Shown: positions 12,449 to 25,747, counted from the first letter of the stretch. The stretch is 64,000 nt of DNA from Excoecaria cochinchinensis (GCA_947683425.1 CANTUQ010000008.1:3263501-3327500), one strand, 5' to 3'. Notes: generated from the letters alone by a model not told the origin. Numbers and translations are program-made.

Positions 12449-13664
12449 TGTAGACATTGGGTCCCAAGGCGGTCCAAGATCAGGATTACCCAATGATGAG
12501 ACTAAGTGCTTGTTTATAGGCAAAATAAAGTTTGGAAGTGATAGTTTCCTTGTCAACATTATTTTTTAGAAAATAAATAAAAAATATATATTTTGAAAAT
12601 TAAAAATAAAAAAAGAAGGCTGAAAGTGATAGTTTTTTGTCAAAAAAGGTTTTGATTTAAAAAAAAAAATTTCGGCAGCTCGCGAAGGCAGGCGCCCCTC
12701 GCGCGCAGGTAGACCAGGTGCGCGGGCACGCCCCATGGGCGCTCGCCCACGCGTGAGCCAGGCCGCCCCTGGCTGCCGGCCTTTTGCCCCTTTTTCCGCC
12801 GAAAATAAGCTTTTTGCCTTCTTTTGGGTTTTTTAACCCATTTTTTAAGTTTTTTTTTTTAATTTTTAAACTATTTTCCTCATTCGATTAGGATTTTTCT
12901 TGGAGAATGGGGAGAATGGGTATAAATAGAACATTTTGGAAAGAGAAAGGAGGATTTTTTAGGGAGAACTTGAAGAGGGTTTTCTTGAGAGAAAAACCCC
13001 ATTTTTGAAAGGAAAAATTTCTTTTCTCCATCTTTCTCAATTTTTCTTAGATCTAAAAAATATTTGGTGAGCTTGTATTAACTTAAGGAAGGAAAATCAG
13101 TTTGCTTAGCTCGGGTTTTCTCATCAAAAAATCAAAAATCAATTTTTTTTTTTTTTTGAGTTTTTATGTTCTTGATTTTTTAATAAAAATTTAAGATTTT
13201 TTTGAATTTTTTCGAGTTTATTTTTGAATCTTGACAAGGAAAAGATAGATTGAGACGTCTTGCTTCCAAATCACCAAATTTGAGGGTAAAGATTCTTGGA
13301 TCCACCATTTTTTATTATCTCTTTTTGTTTTATTTTATTTATTTTTTGCATTGATAAATGTAGGAATATTGACTTGATGAATGAATGTTTTTCTTGAGTA
13401 GAGATTTATCTTTTTTGACATGACTTTTTCTATCTTTACCCATTTTTTTGGTATGAAAATGGATAAATGTATATGATTGTGGGTGTGAAAAATCAGATCT
13501 ATTAATTTCCCTTTTTTTAGTATGATTTTTGTGATATTTTTTTTTATGTTTAAATATTATTATTTTCTATTACATGTACATTTACCATCCACTTTGCTCA
13601 TTTATTTAATTTTATTGGTTTATTATTGTTGTTACCATCATCATCATCATCATCATCATTATTA

Positions 13665-13714
<50 letters not shown>

Positions 13715-13723
13715 GTTAATGTT

Positions 13724-13794
<71 letters not shown>

Positions 13795-13836
13795 CTTTGT
13801 TGTTATTTTTGTTTTTGTTATTATTATTTGTTTATC

Positions 13837-13886
<50 letters not shown>

Positions 13887-13956
13887 CATTAGTGTTATTA
13901 TTGTTAGTATTATTATCATCATTATTATTATTCTTATTATTATTATTATTACTATT

Positions 13957-13989
<33 letters not shown>

Positions 13990-15135
13990 ATTATTATTAT
14001 TATTATTATGTTTGCATGGCTAGTTTTGTGTGATTTCTTAATTCCTTTTGTATGTGTGTTAATTTTATTCTATATTTCCCTTATTTTCATTATTATTTAG
14101 TTGATTTTAGAATTATTGCTAATATTTTTATTGTTATTTTTTTATTGGGGCTTAAAATGTGATCTTACTTGTGTGAGCATCATCATGACCAAACGAAAGG
14201 GGTCACGACACGTAGGAGGATACATCACTTGCGCGAGACCTTACCTACCCCTTGTTTATGTAATTGTATTTATTTTCAAATCAAATAGTTTTATTTGATA
14301 CGCGCGTCAGTTAAAAAAATCATAAAAATATTTTTATGACTAAATTGAGATTTTATTAATAAATTAGGACCAATGTCTTTAATTTTATCCAATGAATGTA
14401 AAAATATCATGAATTAAAATGAAAAATTAAATTTTCTCAAAATTAGTGCAATATGTCCCAGTTTTTAAGCAAATATCCAAAACAACTCTTCGATCACTTT
14501 TTAAGTGAGCGCGAAAAAACCAATGTTTCTAAACCATAAATATCCCGACTTATGTATGTGATCCCTCTTGATTGATTTTTCTTGATTGTTTAATTTTATG
14601 TTTATATATATGTTGCGGGCCCTTGTAATTAATTACTTTTGGAGCAATTTTATTTAGCTTTCTTTCATTTGGGGATTGTATTTTGTCCCAATTTTCATTT
14701 TAATTTTGTCTAACTTTTCTTTTCATTTGGAGGATTGTATTTATCCCAATTTCTCCTTTGTAAATGGCGTGACTTTGTGTGTTTGTCGCTTTATTTATAG
14801 CTTTCATTTACCATTTTCTCGATACTTAAAGTGTGCCTTTAATAAATTGCATTAGCCGTGTGAGATGAGAGATGGAATTTTCTAATCTAAAAACTCAATT
14901 ATAATTAATCAAGGCATAAATAAGAGTGGAGTTCCGAACCACTCTTTGGTTTAGACCATAGAGGTTAGATGATCTTTCCCAATTTCTTGTAAATTGGGTG
15001 GCGACTTCAAAATATCTCAAAGGTGCCTAAAAGTTTCATGAGGTTAGATGAACTTCCCCAATTTCTATTGGGTGGGGATTCTAAATGTCTCATGTTATTC
15101 CGAAAAAAAGGAGCTGCGGTTCGGAGCACGTCACA
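12449..15135 (+). repeat. 3' LTR of element A
   Basis: 2687 bp, starting TGTAGACATTGGGTCCC and ending AGCACGTCACA. It is about 150 bp longer than the 5' LTR, largely because of the microsatellite at 13627-14012. Confidence 0.92.
13627..14012. repeat. Compound TCA/TTA/TTG microsatellite in 3' LTR A
   Basis: Blocks of (ATC)n, (TTA)n and (TTG)n total about 385 bp, against about 265 bp in the sister LTR. The predicted poly-Tyr, poly-Leu and poly-Ile frames are artefacts. Confidence 0.93.
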
Positions 15136-15914
15136 TGAGTGTCACTATGCTTTGAGCTATTTATAGTTCATATGAGAAACCACTCGAGTATCAAGAGTGG
15201 GTTTGCTCAGGTGTCAAAACAGGTGAGCGGCGATGTAATAGGGAGCAGGTAGGAGGTGTGGGCTACTGGCGTGTGTAAGTGGACATTAATAGGGAGCATA
15301 CCCTATCAGTCCAATCAGATGTCTCGCGTTGGCAGCTTCAAGGATGACTGCTTGTCACGTGTTAGGACTGGGCCAACTGGCTTATTAGCTCATGATGGGC
15401 CTTGGACTAAAAGTAGGTCAGGCCCAGAAAAAATAATTGGTATTATCATTTGTCCCCCCCTGAAAAGATCTGATAAGATCAATAACGAATATAGCGTTAA
15501 AGTTTTTGGCGATTTAATTAACAAATTTATTTCAAAATTTGAGCTTGTCTTTTCACATTCCCACCGTTGACCCAGCTGTCAGTGCATTAATGGGGGACGT
15601 TTTATCAAACGCGCTTATTAATAGCGATGCTTCGTTCTTTAAGTTAGTGATGCTTCATTTTTTGGGTCGGCAAGCCATTTCTTGACATGTGGCGGCTTCG
15701 ATTTTAGTGGCTGGCTTGCTAAAGAAGTTATCTTTTCTTATAAATAGGTGGATTTTACTTCATTTTTTACTTTTACATAGCTTTAAAACTCCTTTTCTTT
15801 GAAATCTTAAAACTTTTCTTCAAGTTCTTTAATCTTCTTCAATTTCGTTCGAGTTCTTTAAGTTTTTCAGAAATCTTTTCACCTAATTCTTTAAGTAAAT
15901 AATCTTTTACTTTC
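15136..15914. promoter_or_regulatory. Divergent promoter region of an older element
   Basis: A minus-strand TATA box (CTATAAATAG, 15166-15157) faces left into element A. Downstream of it, across A, is the leader-like sequence at 4310-4464. A plus-strand TATA box (TATAAATA, 15739-15746) is followed by a CT-rich leader of about 170 bp and an ATG at 15915. Element A has inserted between the minus-strand TATA box and its presumed leader. Transcription in either direction is inference. Confidence 0.45.
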
Positions 15915-16734
15915 ATGTCCTTAGATTGTATTGAAATACCTTCTACTTCATCTTTATTTGCACCTTCTATAGGGTCTATTGATACTGAAAGGATTATACA
16001 CTCTTATTTTAACCCTCCTCCCCTGAAAATGGCCTTTAGAAACTCCTTAGAATTGGACACTACCTTTTTAGAGGCATATACTACTAGGGATCCTATAAAT
16101 AAACAAACAAAATTGGCACCTTTAGAGGTTGCTCAAATTATGATGAAGTATAAACTGCCTCAAGATGTCTTCGTCATGGCCTACCCGTTCTCCATGTCAA
16201 TATCGGAGGGGATGTTCAATGAGAACCATAACGAGTGATTCATCTATCACAAGCCCAACTTAGATTGGCTTGAGGTTTTCGTACGATGCATTCGACATTA
16301 GCGTGCTTCAAGGCTATGAAATTACATCAAACCAACTAAATCCGAATAGGTGAAGAATGTTCGCCTGCTTTAAAGTGCTATGCGGGTAGCACAAGTTAGC
16401 TCTAATACTTAAGCTTTTTACATATTTCTTCTACTTGTCCAGTCGGAAGGACGGGATAGAGTATTACTTTACTAGTAGGCATAAGAAAAAGCTCTTTTCC
16501 TTTCTTTCTTCGGTGAAGGGCTTCAAAGATAAGTTTTTCCTGATTGGCCGAAAAGGTGGCTTTGGAGTTAACCTTTATCAATCGGACAAGGCCAAGTCTC
16601 TAAACGATCCAGCTTCTGGCCTCCATATCTTCGAGACTGACATAGGAAAATTAATGAAGTATATGGAGGAACACTCAAAGGATTCGACCAACTTGGCGCT
16701 TCTGTTAACTGCTTTGGATCATCCAAGTCCTTAG
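15915..16734 (+). pseudogene. Gypsy-type plant transposon protein relic (PF04195-like)
   Basis: Reading from ATG 15915, the first frame (to 16238) contains PLEVAQIMMKYKLPQDVFV. The second (16435-16734) contains YYFTSRHKKKLFSFLSSVKG followed by FKDKFFLIG. The pattern of a tyrosine/phenylalanine-rich stretch then KGWKDRFFFV-like residues is typical of the 'putative gypsy type transposon' domain common in plant genomes, which I assign from memory of the family. Stops at 16236-16238 and between 16239 and 16434 break the frame. Pieces of the same element probably resume at 34977 after element B. Confidence 0.5.
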
Positions 16735-16904
16735 CGAAGGAAGGGCAGAACGTGAGGCTTTAAACTTAGCTCTTTATTTAGTTTTACATCTTCCATGGAT
16801 CCTCAAGTGTTGGCGAAGAAGGTGGATGACAAACTGGCTAATCAGAAATAAGAGGCAAGGTTAAAGAAGAAGAAATCAACCTCGAGGTGTGATCAATCTA
16901 GTTG
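16735..16904 (+). other. Tail of the older element up to element B
   Basis: Lysine-rich residual coding signal with stops. It ends at the GCCTA target duplication of element B (16905-16909) and continues at 34977. Confidence 0.4.
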
Positions 16905-16909
16905 GCCTA

Positions 16910-18069
16910 TGTAGACACCGGCTCCTGAGTCAGCCTAGATCGGAATTATCCAATGATGATAAATTGCCTATTCATGAGCAAAAAGTTTGAAAGTGATGAT
17001 TTTCTTGTCAAATTTGCATTTTAGAATAAAAAATAAAAAATAATAAAAATATTTTAAAATTCAGTTTTAAAAAATGAAGTTTGAAAATTTTAGTGTTTTT
17101 TAGTTATATTTAAAAAAAATCGAAAAATCGGATGTCGACACGCGGCAGTGCCCAGGCGCTGCGCTTCGCCAGCGCTCGAGGCGTTGGGCGCACCGACGGG
17201 CGTCGGGCGGCCCAGTTTCGCCGCAAACGCCTATTTTCCCCCTTTTCCAATTTTTCTTGATTCTTTGACCATTTTTTCGGGTTTTTAATGATTATTTCCC
17301 TTTTTTACACCCAAATTGAGGGAAATTAGCTAAAAATCCTATTTTCTTCCCTAATTTTTGATTTTTTCCATTTTTATTCATTTAAGTGGAAATTTGAAAG
17401 GGAATTGGAAGGGAATTCATTTTGCATAAAAAAATCTTTATTTTTATTCTTCTTCTTCTTCTCCAAGAATTCTCTCTACACTTTTTTCATTTTTTTTCTT
17501 CTCCAAATAAAAATTTTTAACGTTAAAAATTCAGTTTTTAATTAAGAATTTTTCTTGAGACAAAGAAAAACCATTCTTTGTACTTGAAATTTGTTTTTTT
17601 TATTATCAATTATAATTTCTTAAAACAAAGAAAATAATTCTTTGTTTTTTGGAAATTAAATTTCCTTTCTTCCTTTTTTTTTACAATTTTAATCAATAAA
17701 CATACTTGAAATAAAGAAATATATTCTTTGTTCTTGAGAATTAATTTATTTTCTTCTATTATTTTTCTTAAAAAATTTTCTTTTAGAATAAAATTCTAAT
17801 TTTTATCATTTTTATTCCTATTTTGTGAATAAAAGCAAGGAAATCAATCATATTACTCATCAACCGAATCCGAAATCTGAGGGTAAAAATTGTAGGCTCA
17901 ATCTTTTAATTTTATTTTATTTTATTTATTTTGTTCATATTTAATTAGTAAAAATGTAGATTTTTATATTTATTGTGTTTGTATTTATTTTATGTGATTT
18001 TGTATATAGGTTTAACATTTTTAATATTCTTTTTATGTTATTTTATTTAATTGTTTATTCTTCATTTAA

Positions 18070-18165
<96 letters not shown>

Positions 18166-19341
18166 GTTAACATGTTAATATGCTAATTTATTTGTTTCCA
18201 TTATATTAGTTAATTTATTTGTCGTGCATAATGCATATTTTATTTATTCTAATCAATTATTTATTATTTTATGTGTTTAATTGATTTTCTTGATTTAATT
18301 ACTAACATAAATTTTATTTGTGCTTGTTTTTGGTTTCAAATCCTTTTTTTCCTTGTTTGAGCATCCATGCAAGCGAAAAATGAGATCCGAAGATTGGTTA
18401 TTTTTATTGTATTTGTCAATTTTCCTTTATTTGTTATTTTAATTCATTCGTCATGTAATTATTAATAAAATTATTTATTTTATGCACGTTTAATTAAAAA
18501 TCACACAAAAATATTTTTATAAATAAATTAGATTTTTCTAATAAAATGGGACCAATGTCCTAGTTTTCCATCCAAGTAAATTGTTACTTTAAAATTATTT
18601 TCTTTAACTATGCATGCGAGGACCAATGTCCTCATCCTTAATAAATACCCCGTTTTATGCATGATTTACATTTATTTTACAATGAGGGTTGTATTCTGCC
18701 CCTAGTTTTATTGTAATTTATTTTCATGTACTTCATTTTCATTATGCTTTCATTTACCGCTTTCCTTGGATGACCAACTTGCACTCTAATTATTGCATCA
18801 AAACGTATGAGAAAAGGCATGAAAACTTAAATTAAAAACTCAATTTTAACTTAATCAAGGTATGAATAAATAAGAAGTCCCAAACCATCTCTAGTCTTTG
18901 GGCTCAACGAGGCGAGAGGGCCATCTCAATGTTCTATTGGGATGGGGCCTCCAAGACACCTCTTGTGTCCCGTAAAAAGGCTCAATTTGCACAGTCCTAG
19001 GAGCCACGAGGCGAGAGGGCCATTTTAATGTTCTATTAGGATGGGGCCTCCAAGACACCTCGGGTTTGCCCAAGCACGAGGCCAAGAGGGCCATCCTAAT
19101 GTTAGGGTGGGGCCTCTAAGATACCTCCGGCTTGTCTATGATAGACATAGCTGTACTGTCTTAAGCTCACTGAGGCTAGACGAACTTTCCTAATGTTTTA
19201 TTGGGTGGCAACTCCATAAAACCTTCTTGTTGCCCGAAATAGACACCCTTGCAATTTCACTTGCAAGTTTCCATGAACCTCATTCCTGAAAGCCCTAAGA
19301 GCGGGTCTTCGGGGCCATCCCGGGGTTCAACGCGCGTCACA
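16910..19341 (+). repeat. 5' LTR of element B
   Basis: 2432 bp. It includes a pure (TTA)n run at 18070-18165 and three imperfect copies of a GAGAGGGCCAT ... GGGGCCTCCAAGACACC block at about 18908-19130. The same three copies occur in the 3' LTR (about 34540-34760). Confidence 0.93.
18070..18165. repeat. (TTA)n microsatellite in 5' LTR B
   Basis: About 95 bases of perfect TTA repeats. The sister LTR has a shorter TTA/TTG/TTA array at 33720-33792. Confidence 0.95.
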
Positions 19342-19342
19342 G

Positions 19343-19361
19343 TGGTGACTCCACTGGGGAC
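19343..19361 (+). other. Primer-binding site of element B
   Basis: TGGTGACTCCACTGGGGAC lies one base after the LTR end. It closely resembles the TGGCGACTCCACTGGGGAC site of Tat/Ogre elements, held to pair with a tRNA-Arg 3' end. One CpG-type change (C to T) is visible. Confidence 0.75.
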
Positions 19362-20274
19362 ATAAGAGACTTCAATTCGAAAGTACCTTGGTTAAAAATT
19401 ATAATTGAGTTTTAATTTAAAAATTTTATCCCTTTTCGAAATTGCATTGCATTTCATTAGAGCCTTAGAACTATGCTAGTTTGGTCCCTATTCTTACCCC
19501 GATGCATTCCCGAAGCATGACCTTACGTTCACTCAATGTAGGAAAGTGTTAAGGATAATCACCAACTCAAGCCTCGTACCATCATGGTATATCAAATGGA
19601 GACCTGATTGTTCGTTATGCTCGTGATGAGCTAGACCCGTTGGCAGGAACCATGCTTGGGTAGCCCCAAAGTATCATCACCCTTGACCAAAGCTCATGTA
19701 ATTGTAATAGATATTTCCCTTAGGTGACATGTACCTTAATACAATGCTTGCTATGTGGGCCATTATATATTGAAAAAAAATAACCAAACTGAATGGTCTT
19801 TTATCAAAGGCTTTCATGCCCTGGTGAGCCCATCTTAATTTAGTTGAAATATTTAAATACATAAAGGCCAAAACTCATATGTATGCACATTAAATAAGAG
19901 ATGTTATGCTTTCGATTTTCCACCGTGCACCATACACATCCATTAGGTTCCCTGTTAACCCATGGACCATGCCCACCTAGGAAAGAGACTGCATTACCTC
20001 ATGTGTGGGAGTAATAAGGTTGGAAGGATTTACTTGCTTGCATGTGGTTGTAAATATTGCATAACACACGATCATGCATTGCATATGTCATTCATGCATC
20101 ATTCTAACAATTTAAATTATTCAGCCATCATAGATTCACCTAAGTGGACTAGGGGTTCCGATGGTCGGCTAGTAAGGACAAATTTGCTCTTTGAGTTACT
20201 GGAATTAGTGTCTAATTGGGGTTTTGAGTCTCAATAACCAATGAATCATTTTCTTCACAGTATACTTCAAAACT
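19362..20274 (+). other. 5' untranslated region of element B
   Basis: Noncoding. It aligns in blocks with 7031-8049 of element A. No protein-like frame was recognised. Confidence 0.65.
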
Positions 20275-20877
20275 AAAAATTGCCAACCTACCGAAAGAAT
20301 CTGACATAACCCGTACCCTGACTGCAGAGGAGCTGGATAGGAGATTAAAGAAGTTTGAAAAGAAGATTTTAGGCATGATTAGTGAAAGTATGGCCGTTAT
20401 GATGACTGCCTTTAACAGACAACTTAGAGAACCTGGTATTACCCAAGTCAAACTAATCAAAGTTGGGGAGACTTTCAAGGTAGAATCATCGGCTAACATA
20501 CCTCCTCAAGCCATTCACTCAGGGGGCAAACCCTCACTCTTTTCGCCATTTGAGCATGGGAGAGGTAAGAGACTCGCTTCAGAGTGTGATCCATTTGAGA
20601 TACAAGTCCTAAAAAGTAAAAAAAGAGAGCAAGGGCAGAGTATGAGGCAGATTCAAATCTTTGCCTGAAGAATACATCAGAAAAATTTTCGATATGGTCA
20701 TCAGGATAAGTGGGAAAGACAGAAGATCAAAATCATTCACAGTCAGTAGGTATGTCCAATCTCTCAAATTTGGGAAGGAGAATGGGTGATCTTGAGGAAG
20801 AAATCATGAAGTCTAAGCTTGAAACCACTCAGGTGACCTTATATGTTTGTCTTCATATTTGAGCTTTTCAATAATGG
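20275..20877 (+). pseudogene. gag N-terminal relic of element B
   Basis: A frame from about 20275 reads SDITRTLTAEELDRRLKKFE and continues KKILGMISESMAVMMTAFNR, a charged, likely coiled-coil segment matching the gag start of element A. No clear initiator ATG precedes it and later frames are broken. The region is cut at 20877 by element C. Gag function is inferred from position between leader and pol. Confidence 0.5.
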
Positions 20878-21361
20878 TGTAACACCCCTTACGTCCCCAT
20901 TGGAAGGACGCCGGAGAGCGTTACCGACGTTCACTCACAAACATGCACACATATACTATGCGGAAGCATACATTCATACATAGACATACATGCATAAATG
21001 CGGAATAATTAAAAACTTACCTTGCGGGCAAAAGCTGGTCATGCATTAACTCACACACCCGCAACCACTACATGGAAACATAAGCACATATACACACACA
21101 TACACTCTTTCAATCAGCGGAAGCATAAGGCGAATAATAGAACCGAGGAAAACTTAATACATAAGCATTTTAACGCCTACATCATCAGAAATATTACATC
21201 AAGATGATTACATAATGATTACATATACAAAAGGTTATAGAAATACAAGATCCAAAATACAGAAGCTGAACAAAGTACAAAACTTCTAACTCCTATGTGG
21301 CCGACCTTGCAGATGCGCGACTCGAACAGAACCAAACCTGCCACCTGCACGGGAAGAGAAC

Positions 21362-21432
21362 CCTTGCTAAGTGATAAACGCTTAGTGGGGAAAACACACA
21401 AGCAATATGGACGACCATTCACAATGGTGGTC
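21362..21432. other. Conserved hairpin pair in LTR C
   Basis: CTAAG...CTTAG (21367-21385) is followed by GACGACCATT-CAC-AATGGTGGTC (21410-21432, one mismatch in ten pairs). The second LTR repeats it at 26297-26319. Solo LTR D has the counterpart GATGACCACT-CAC-AGTGGTCATC at 35618-35640, with matched changes in both arms. Confidence 0.75.
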
Positions 21433-22375
21433 AAGGCATAACACATTCACAATGGCAAATACAGACATTCATAACACAGATATAATCAGGCTTGCACAGA
21501 AAGGCATTCATTCGAAAAGTCACAATCATATCCATATACTTAAGTCGAAAATAAGCCAAAGCAGACATAACACCATATACGATACAGGTAACATCATGAA
21601 GAACTACTTGTAATCTGACATGCATATACTTACCAAGGTATCGGACATCAGCACCTTACCGTTCATAGTGGCATGACATTTATACGTGCAATTATCATAA
21701 CCAAATACTCATACATTAACTGAAAACCCATTCACGGGCCAGAAGATTACCATGCAATAATGCACACAATTATTATGCTAAGAACACGAGCTAATTAAGC
21801 CTACTTTTTGTCATGTCATAGAACGCACACTAACTGGACCCAAGGGAAGACGTTAAAACCCCACACTTCCACGGTACGACTCTTTCACATAAAATATCAT
21901 GCCATAATCATAGACACATGGCCACATGCCGAAGATACTATAATAGCAGACTAGAGAGAACTCATACCATATGCAATAATTCTGGAATTCAATAGTCGGG
22001 ATCACATTCATATTCATACTGATTCACATACTTAACCATGACAGTCAACGGTGCGAAATCACATTCACATACTTACCAAGTAACCATAGCATTCAGTATT
22101 CAGGCTCGCTTTCATATGCATATCAATTCCCATACTTATAACCATAACAGGCTATATTCGAACACAGTCACAATATGGTACATGTGAATAATCATCCAAA
22201 ATGTACATGCTTGAGTCATTTGTATCCCATTCAGAGGTTCATAATCACATCCTGATAAATAACTGATTCACATAACTGGGATCATGCACATTCGAATATC
22301 TTATTCACTTATTCATATTAGACAAAGCAAACATAATACCTGCTGACTCAAAATAGTGGATAACGAGTGTACTGA

Positions 22376-22541
22376 GGGTACCTTACGGGTACGAATCGAA
22401 TAGTGAGGGTACCTCACAGGTACGAATCAAAAGTCATTTCATTTTTATTAAAAACACAATATTTTTACTGAGGGGATCTTAAACAAGATCCAAATACTGA
22501 GGGGTTCGCGAGGAACCAAACGGGGGACCTGATCAGGGTCC
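22376..22541. repeat. Ladder of five short hairpins in LTR C
   Basis: Hairpins at 22378-22392 (GTACC/GGTAC), 22409-22423 (GTACCT/AGGTAC), 22474-22491 (GGATCTT/AAGATCC), 22503-22517 (GGTTC/GAACC) and 22525-22541 (GGACC/GGTCC). Each is framed by GAGGG-like sequence before and AAA or GAAT after, yet the stems differ. The ladder recurs at about 27263-27428 in the sister LTR. Confidence 0.8.
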
Positions 22542-22749
22542 AAACTGAACTGAGGGCTGCAGCTAAAAGACTCTATTAGGCATGCCTAACTATCCACTAG
22601 ACTGACTCTCGCAGGTCACACATAAGCAAAAGCATGTTTCAAGTCACGGGACATAGTCCATCATGCACCAAACTGAGTATAATAGACATATAAATAAGTC
22701 TACACTATCCACGAGTATCGTGCAAATCATGTGTCGATTCACAAAATAT

Positions 22750-22781
<32 letters not shown>

Positions 22782-23451
22782 GTATCATCATGCATAATCC
22801 AGAGTCTAATAAACAAATACATATGTTCGTAATATCAATCTTACCTCATACAATGTATATTATGAAGCATGCATTATAATTCAATCAACACACTTTAGCA
22901 TTATTCAATATTCTAAAACATATCAGAATTAAATGTGGAACCATATTATACCACGCATAATCTTAATCATGGAATGATGCAATATACACTTAACCATAGC
23001 ATGTTATTCCTAGAGAAGGATCTGATTAAAGATATGCATAACATATTTTACATTTTAATATAACATGCTCGGGACTAAACAATCGGGGACTTGGCATTCA
23101 TAATTCCTTCGCATTCGAAATACGACATGCAATATAAATCACAACAATTAACATGTCTAAATCCAAACCATACAGTTTAAATCCAACAATCGTTTAACCG
23201 GATCCCTATAATCCAAAACTTATTCCAAAATACCATATATAACTTATCATGGATAACATATTATTAATCGCAAATAAACTAAGATAATCATTCATATAAG
23301 CCAGGTAATATAGCACACGGTAAAGGAAAAGCCATATAAGAGCATATAGAAGTATGACATGTATCATACAGCAGTATAAGTCCATTCAGAAGAGGTACGA
23401 AATTCATTTTGGTTGAAACTGGGCTAATTTGGAAAAATGGGGCTGAAGGGG

Positions 23452-23745
23452 GTCGGTCACAAGCCATGTCACGACTCGTGACTGGCCTCAAAGGAGGGTC
23501 ACGAGTCGTGACTCTATGTCATGCCTCGTGACATACCTAACAAGGGAGTCACGAGTCATGACTCTAAGTCACGACTCGTGACTTGCCTCTCACAGGGCAG
23601 TCACGCTTCGTGACTGGTGAGTCACGCCCCGCAACTGCTTCCAGCCCGCCGAAAAGTCACGTGTCGTGACTGGGAGACAGAGTCACGTGTTGTGACTGGG
23701 AGTCACGACTCGCGACTTGCCTCACTCAGAGCAGTCATGACACAC
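23452..23745. repeat. Tandem palindrome array (TCACGAnTCGTGA type) in LTR C
   Basis: About ten imperfect palindromes such as TCACGACTCGTGA and TCACGTGTCGTGA, spaced irregularly at roughly 20-35 bp. The area is CpG-rich within an AT-rich LTR. The second copy is at about 28340-28632. Confidence 0.9.
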
Positions 23746-24224
23746 ACGTACTGGAAATGAAAATTCCACCAGAATCGCGATTTTCAATTCCCAGCATGCC
23801 CAGAATTCTAAGAACTCGACAAAATCAATTTCAATTTGATTCAAAACACTACCAATCTCATCTTACCTTCCAATAGATCTTCCATACATCAAAAATGACA
23901 TAAAACCAACTTAATTCAACAATCAAAACAACCAAAATCATGCATAAACACATTCAAGTTCCTCAAGAACATAAACCCTAAAATTACAGTAACTTAAATT
24001 CTCAAACAAGATTTCTAAAACAAGTCCCAAACCTGAAATCCTTAGCTTCAAACCCACACTTCAAACTTCAATCCTCCATCCTCTCCTTGCCCTTAAGCTT
24101 CCTCTTGCAATCCAAAGCTTGCACAAACCAAAACTCACAAATTACTCTTCCAAAAACCCTAACTCAAAATAGCAAAACCAGGAGAAGAGGAAGAAGAAGA
24201 ACATGCAGGAAACCCTAACCCAAC

Positions 24225-24648
24225 TTACCTCTTAAAGAAATCTTCAAGCTCTACCAAGACACCAATTCACACACAGTCAAGGAAGGGGGAACAAGAAACG
24301 GTAAAGGAAAAGAAAGAAGAGCAAGGAAGAGGAGAGGAGAGAGCAGAACGTGATCTGCTCCTCCCTCTCATTCGTTTTTCTTTTTCTTCTTTTCCCACTA
24401 ATTGCCCACCTGCCAAGACACATAGCAGCCTCCTATTGGCTCCAACCAAAATATCTTGCTTTGTTACTCTTTAATCCTTTGACAAATTTGCACTTTACTC
24501 ACTTGCATAATTATTTCCTTACAAACTTTAATTATCTTTTCAATTAGGTCCTTATCATCCAAATTCCACCTGCACAAATTACCGAAATATCCATCACTTA
24601 TCCAACTTAACTTGCCAAATCCGACTAGGCCCGATTTGGGGTGTGACA
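24225..24648 (-). promoter_or_regulatory. Probable U3/promoter end of LTR C (minus strand)
   Basis: On the minus strand this is the first 420 bases of the LTR. A CCAAT motif lies near 24430, followed by a purine-rich then CT-rich leader and a good splice-donor-like AGAGGTAAGT at about 24225-24235. No convincing TATA box was seen. Promoter activity is inferred from position. Confidence 0.35.
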
Positions 24649-24690
24649 ACTCTTCCCTCCTAAAAGAATTTCGTCCTCAAAATTCGCTTA
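24649..24690 (-). other. Polypurine tract and pol-end scrap of element C
   Basis: On the minus strand the sequence reads GCGAATTTTGAGGACGAAAT, then TCTTTTAGGAGGGAAGAGT, then the LTR. The first part would encode NFEDEIL, the characteristic last residues of many plant gypsy polyproteins. The second part is the purine tract. Confidence 0.75.
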
Positions 24691-25747
24691 CACCGGAAAC
24701 AATTCCCAACACTACACCCCAAGATCTCATCAAACTCATGCACTTCCACTTTCAAACTACTCACTTGTTTATACTCATCGCCATCGCTATACTCTTACAT
24801 CACTTTCTTATATTCCAATCAAACACGTTCAGCAAAATAACCCTTACTCATCTGCACATCAGAAATCAAAACACAACACTTTCACATATAAACCATTTAA
24901 CTCTCACTGATAGCTACACAAATCCTTCAATACATCAAAGATGTCTGTCATACTGGCTGTTACCCTAAACAATACTTCTATTAAACTCCAAAATCATCTT
25001 ACATTCACCTATATAAGATTCTGAGATACTCCGTGTACACCTTGTCAGCTTTCCCTCAATCAAAACGCATATGCAAATGCTTCTCATGTATGGTCAAAGG
25101 GATGATGATGCAATGAGAATGCGATGGCTCATGTATGCAGAGTGATGCAGAAGAAATGTAATTGATGCTATAATGATGCACTTTGTCCCATCCCCATGAT
25201 TCAATATGCTTTTTATTCAAATACTTTTTCTGGAGATAGCTGACAAGTATACAGAGTATTTACCAAAACCTTACAAATCCAAATACCCTTCCATTTCAAA
25301 ATACCAAAACAAACTTTACTCGAACATATCAAAACAAACTTACCGGAAGGCTCTGCAAACTCTGTCACTTCACTGCGGTGTGCAACAATCCCAATGGCAC
25401 ACGGGCGGCTCTAAGCAATTCCTCTACATCCTTTCAAGCTTGCCGAATTAGATTTTCACTCATCTTAGGGCAGTCAACCTATCCCAAAATCCGAATCAAC
25501 CCTTGCACTAATGCCCTATCATAAGAAATAGGAACAGAATCTCCAATCGAAGGATGCTCGGAAACACTCTGATCAGCACAACTGGGTTCACACTTTCTAT
25601 TGTCTCGCCCATATTCTCACTCGGATCAGACTCCATCTAGACACGACACAAAATACGACGCATCTGCATTAGGCCATGACACGAAACCGACTCTCATGCA
25701 AAGACTCAACACATAACAAACAACACACCCAGAATCATCAAACCTGG
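24691..25747 (-). other. Short noncoding interior of element C
   Basis: A minus-strand ATG at 25636 begins a frame (MESDPSENMGE) of about 30 codons that may be a gag start remnant. It is soon broken. Nothing else resembles gag, protease, RT, RNase H or integrase. About 25060-25200 is rich in ATGATGC-like words. Confidence 0.6.

Larger units (their letters stand above)
4465..15135 (+). mobile_element. Ty3/gypsy Tat/Ogre-like LTR retrotransposon A, degenerate
   Basis: Two related long LTRs (4465-7003, 12449-15135) start TGTAGACA and end GTCACA. The flanking 5-mers CGAGT (4460-4464) and TGAGT (15136-15140) agree at four of five bases. The interior runs gag relic, RT relic, integrase relic, noncoding 3' region with a 50-bp tandem array, and a purine-rich AAAATTGGGGGCAAC tract just before the 3' LTR. 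RT core and RNase H are missing, so the copy is non-autonomous. Many substitutions between the LTRs imply an old insertion. Confidence 0.9.
20878..24648 (-). repeat. LTR of element C (3' LTR by element orientation)
   Basis: 3771 bp. It is nearly colinear with the other copy. Visible differences include three in the first 60 bases and many C/T or G/A changes at CpG sites in the palindrome array (23452-23745). Confidence 0.95.
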
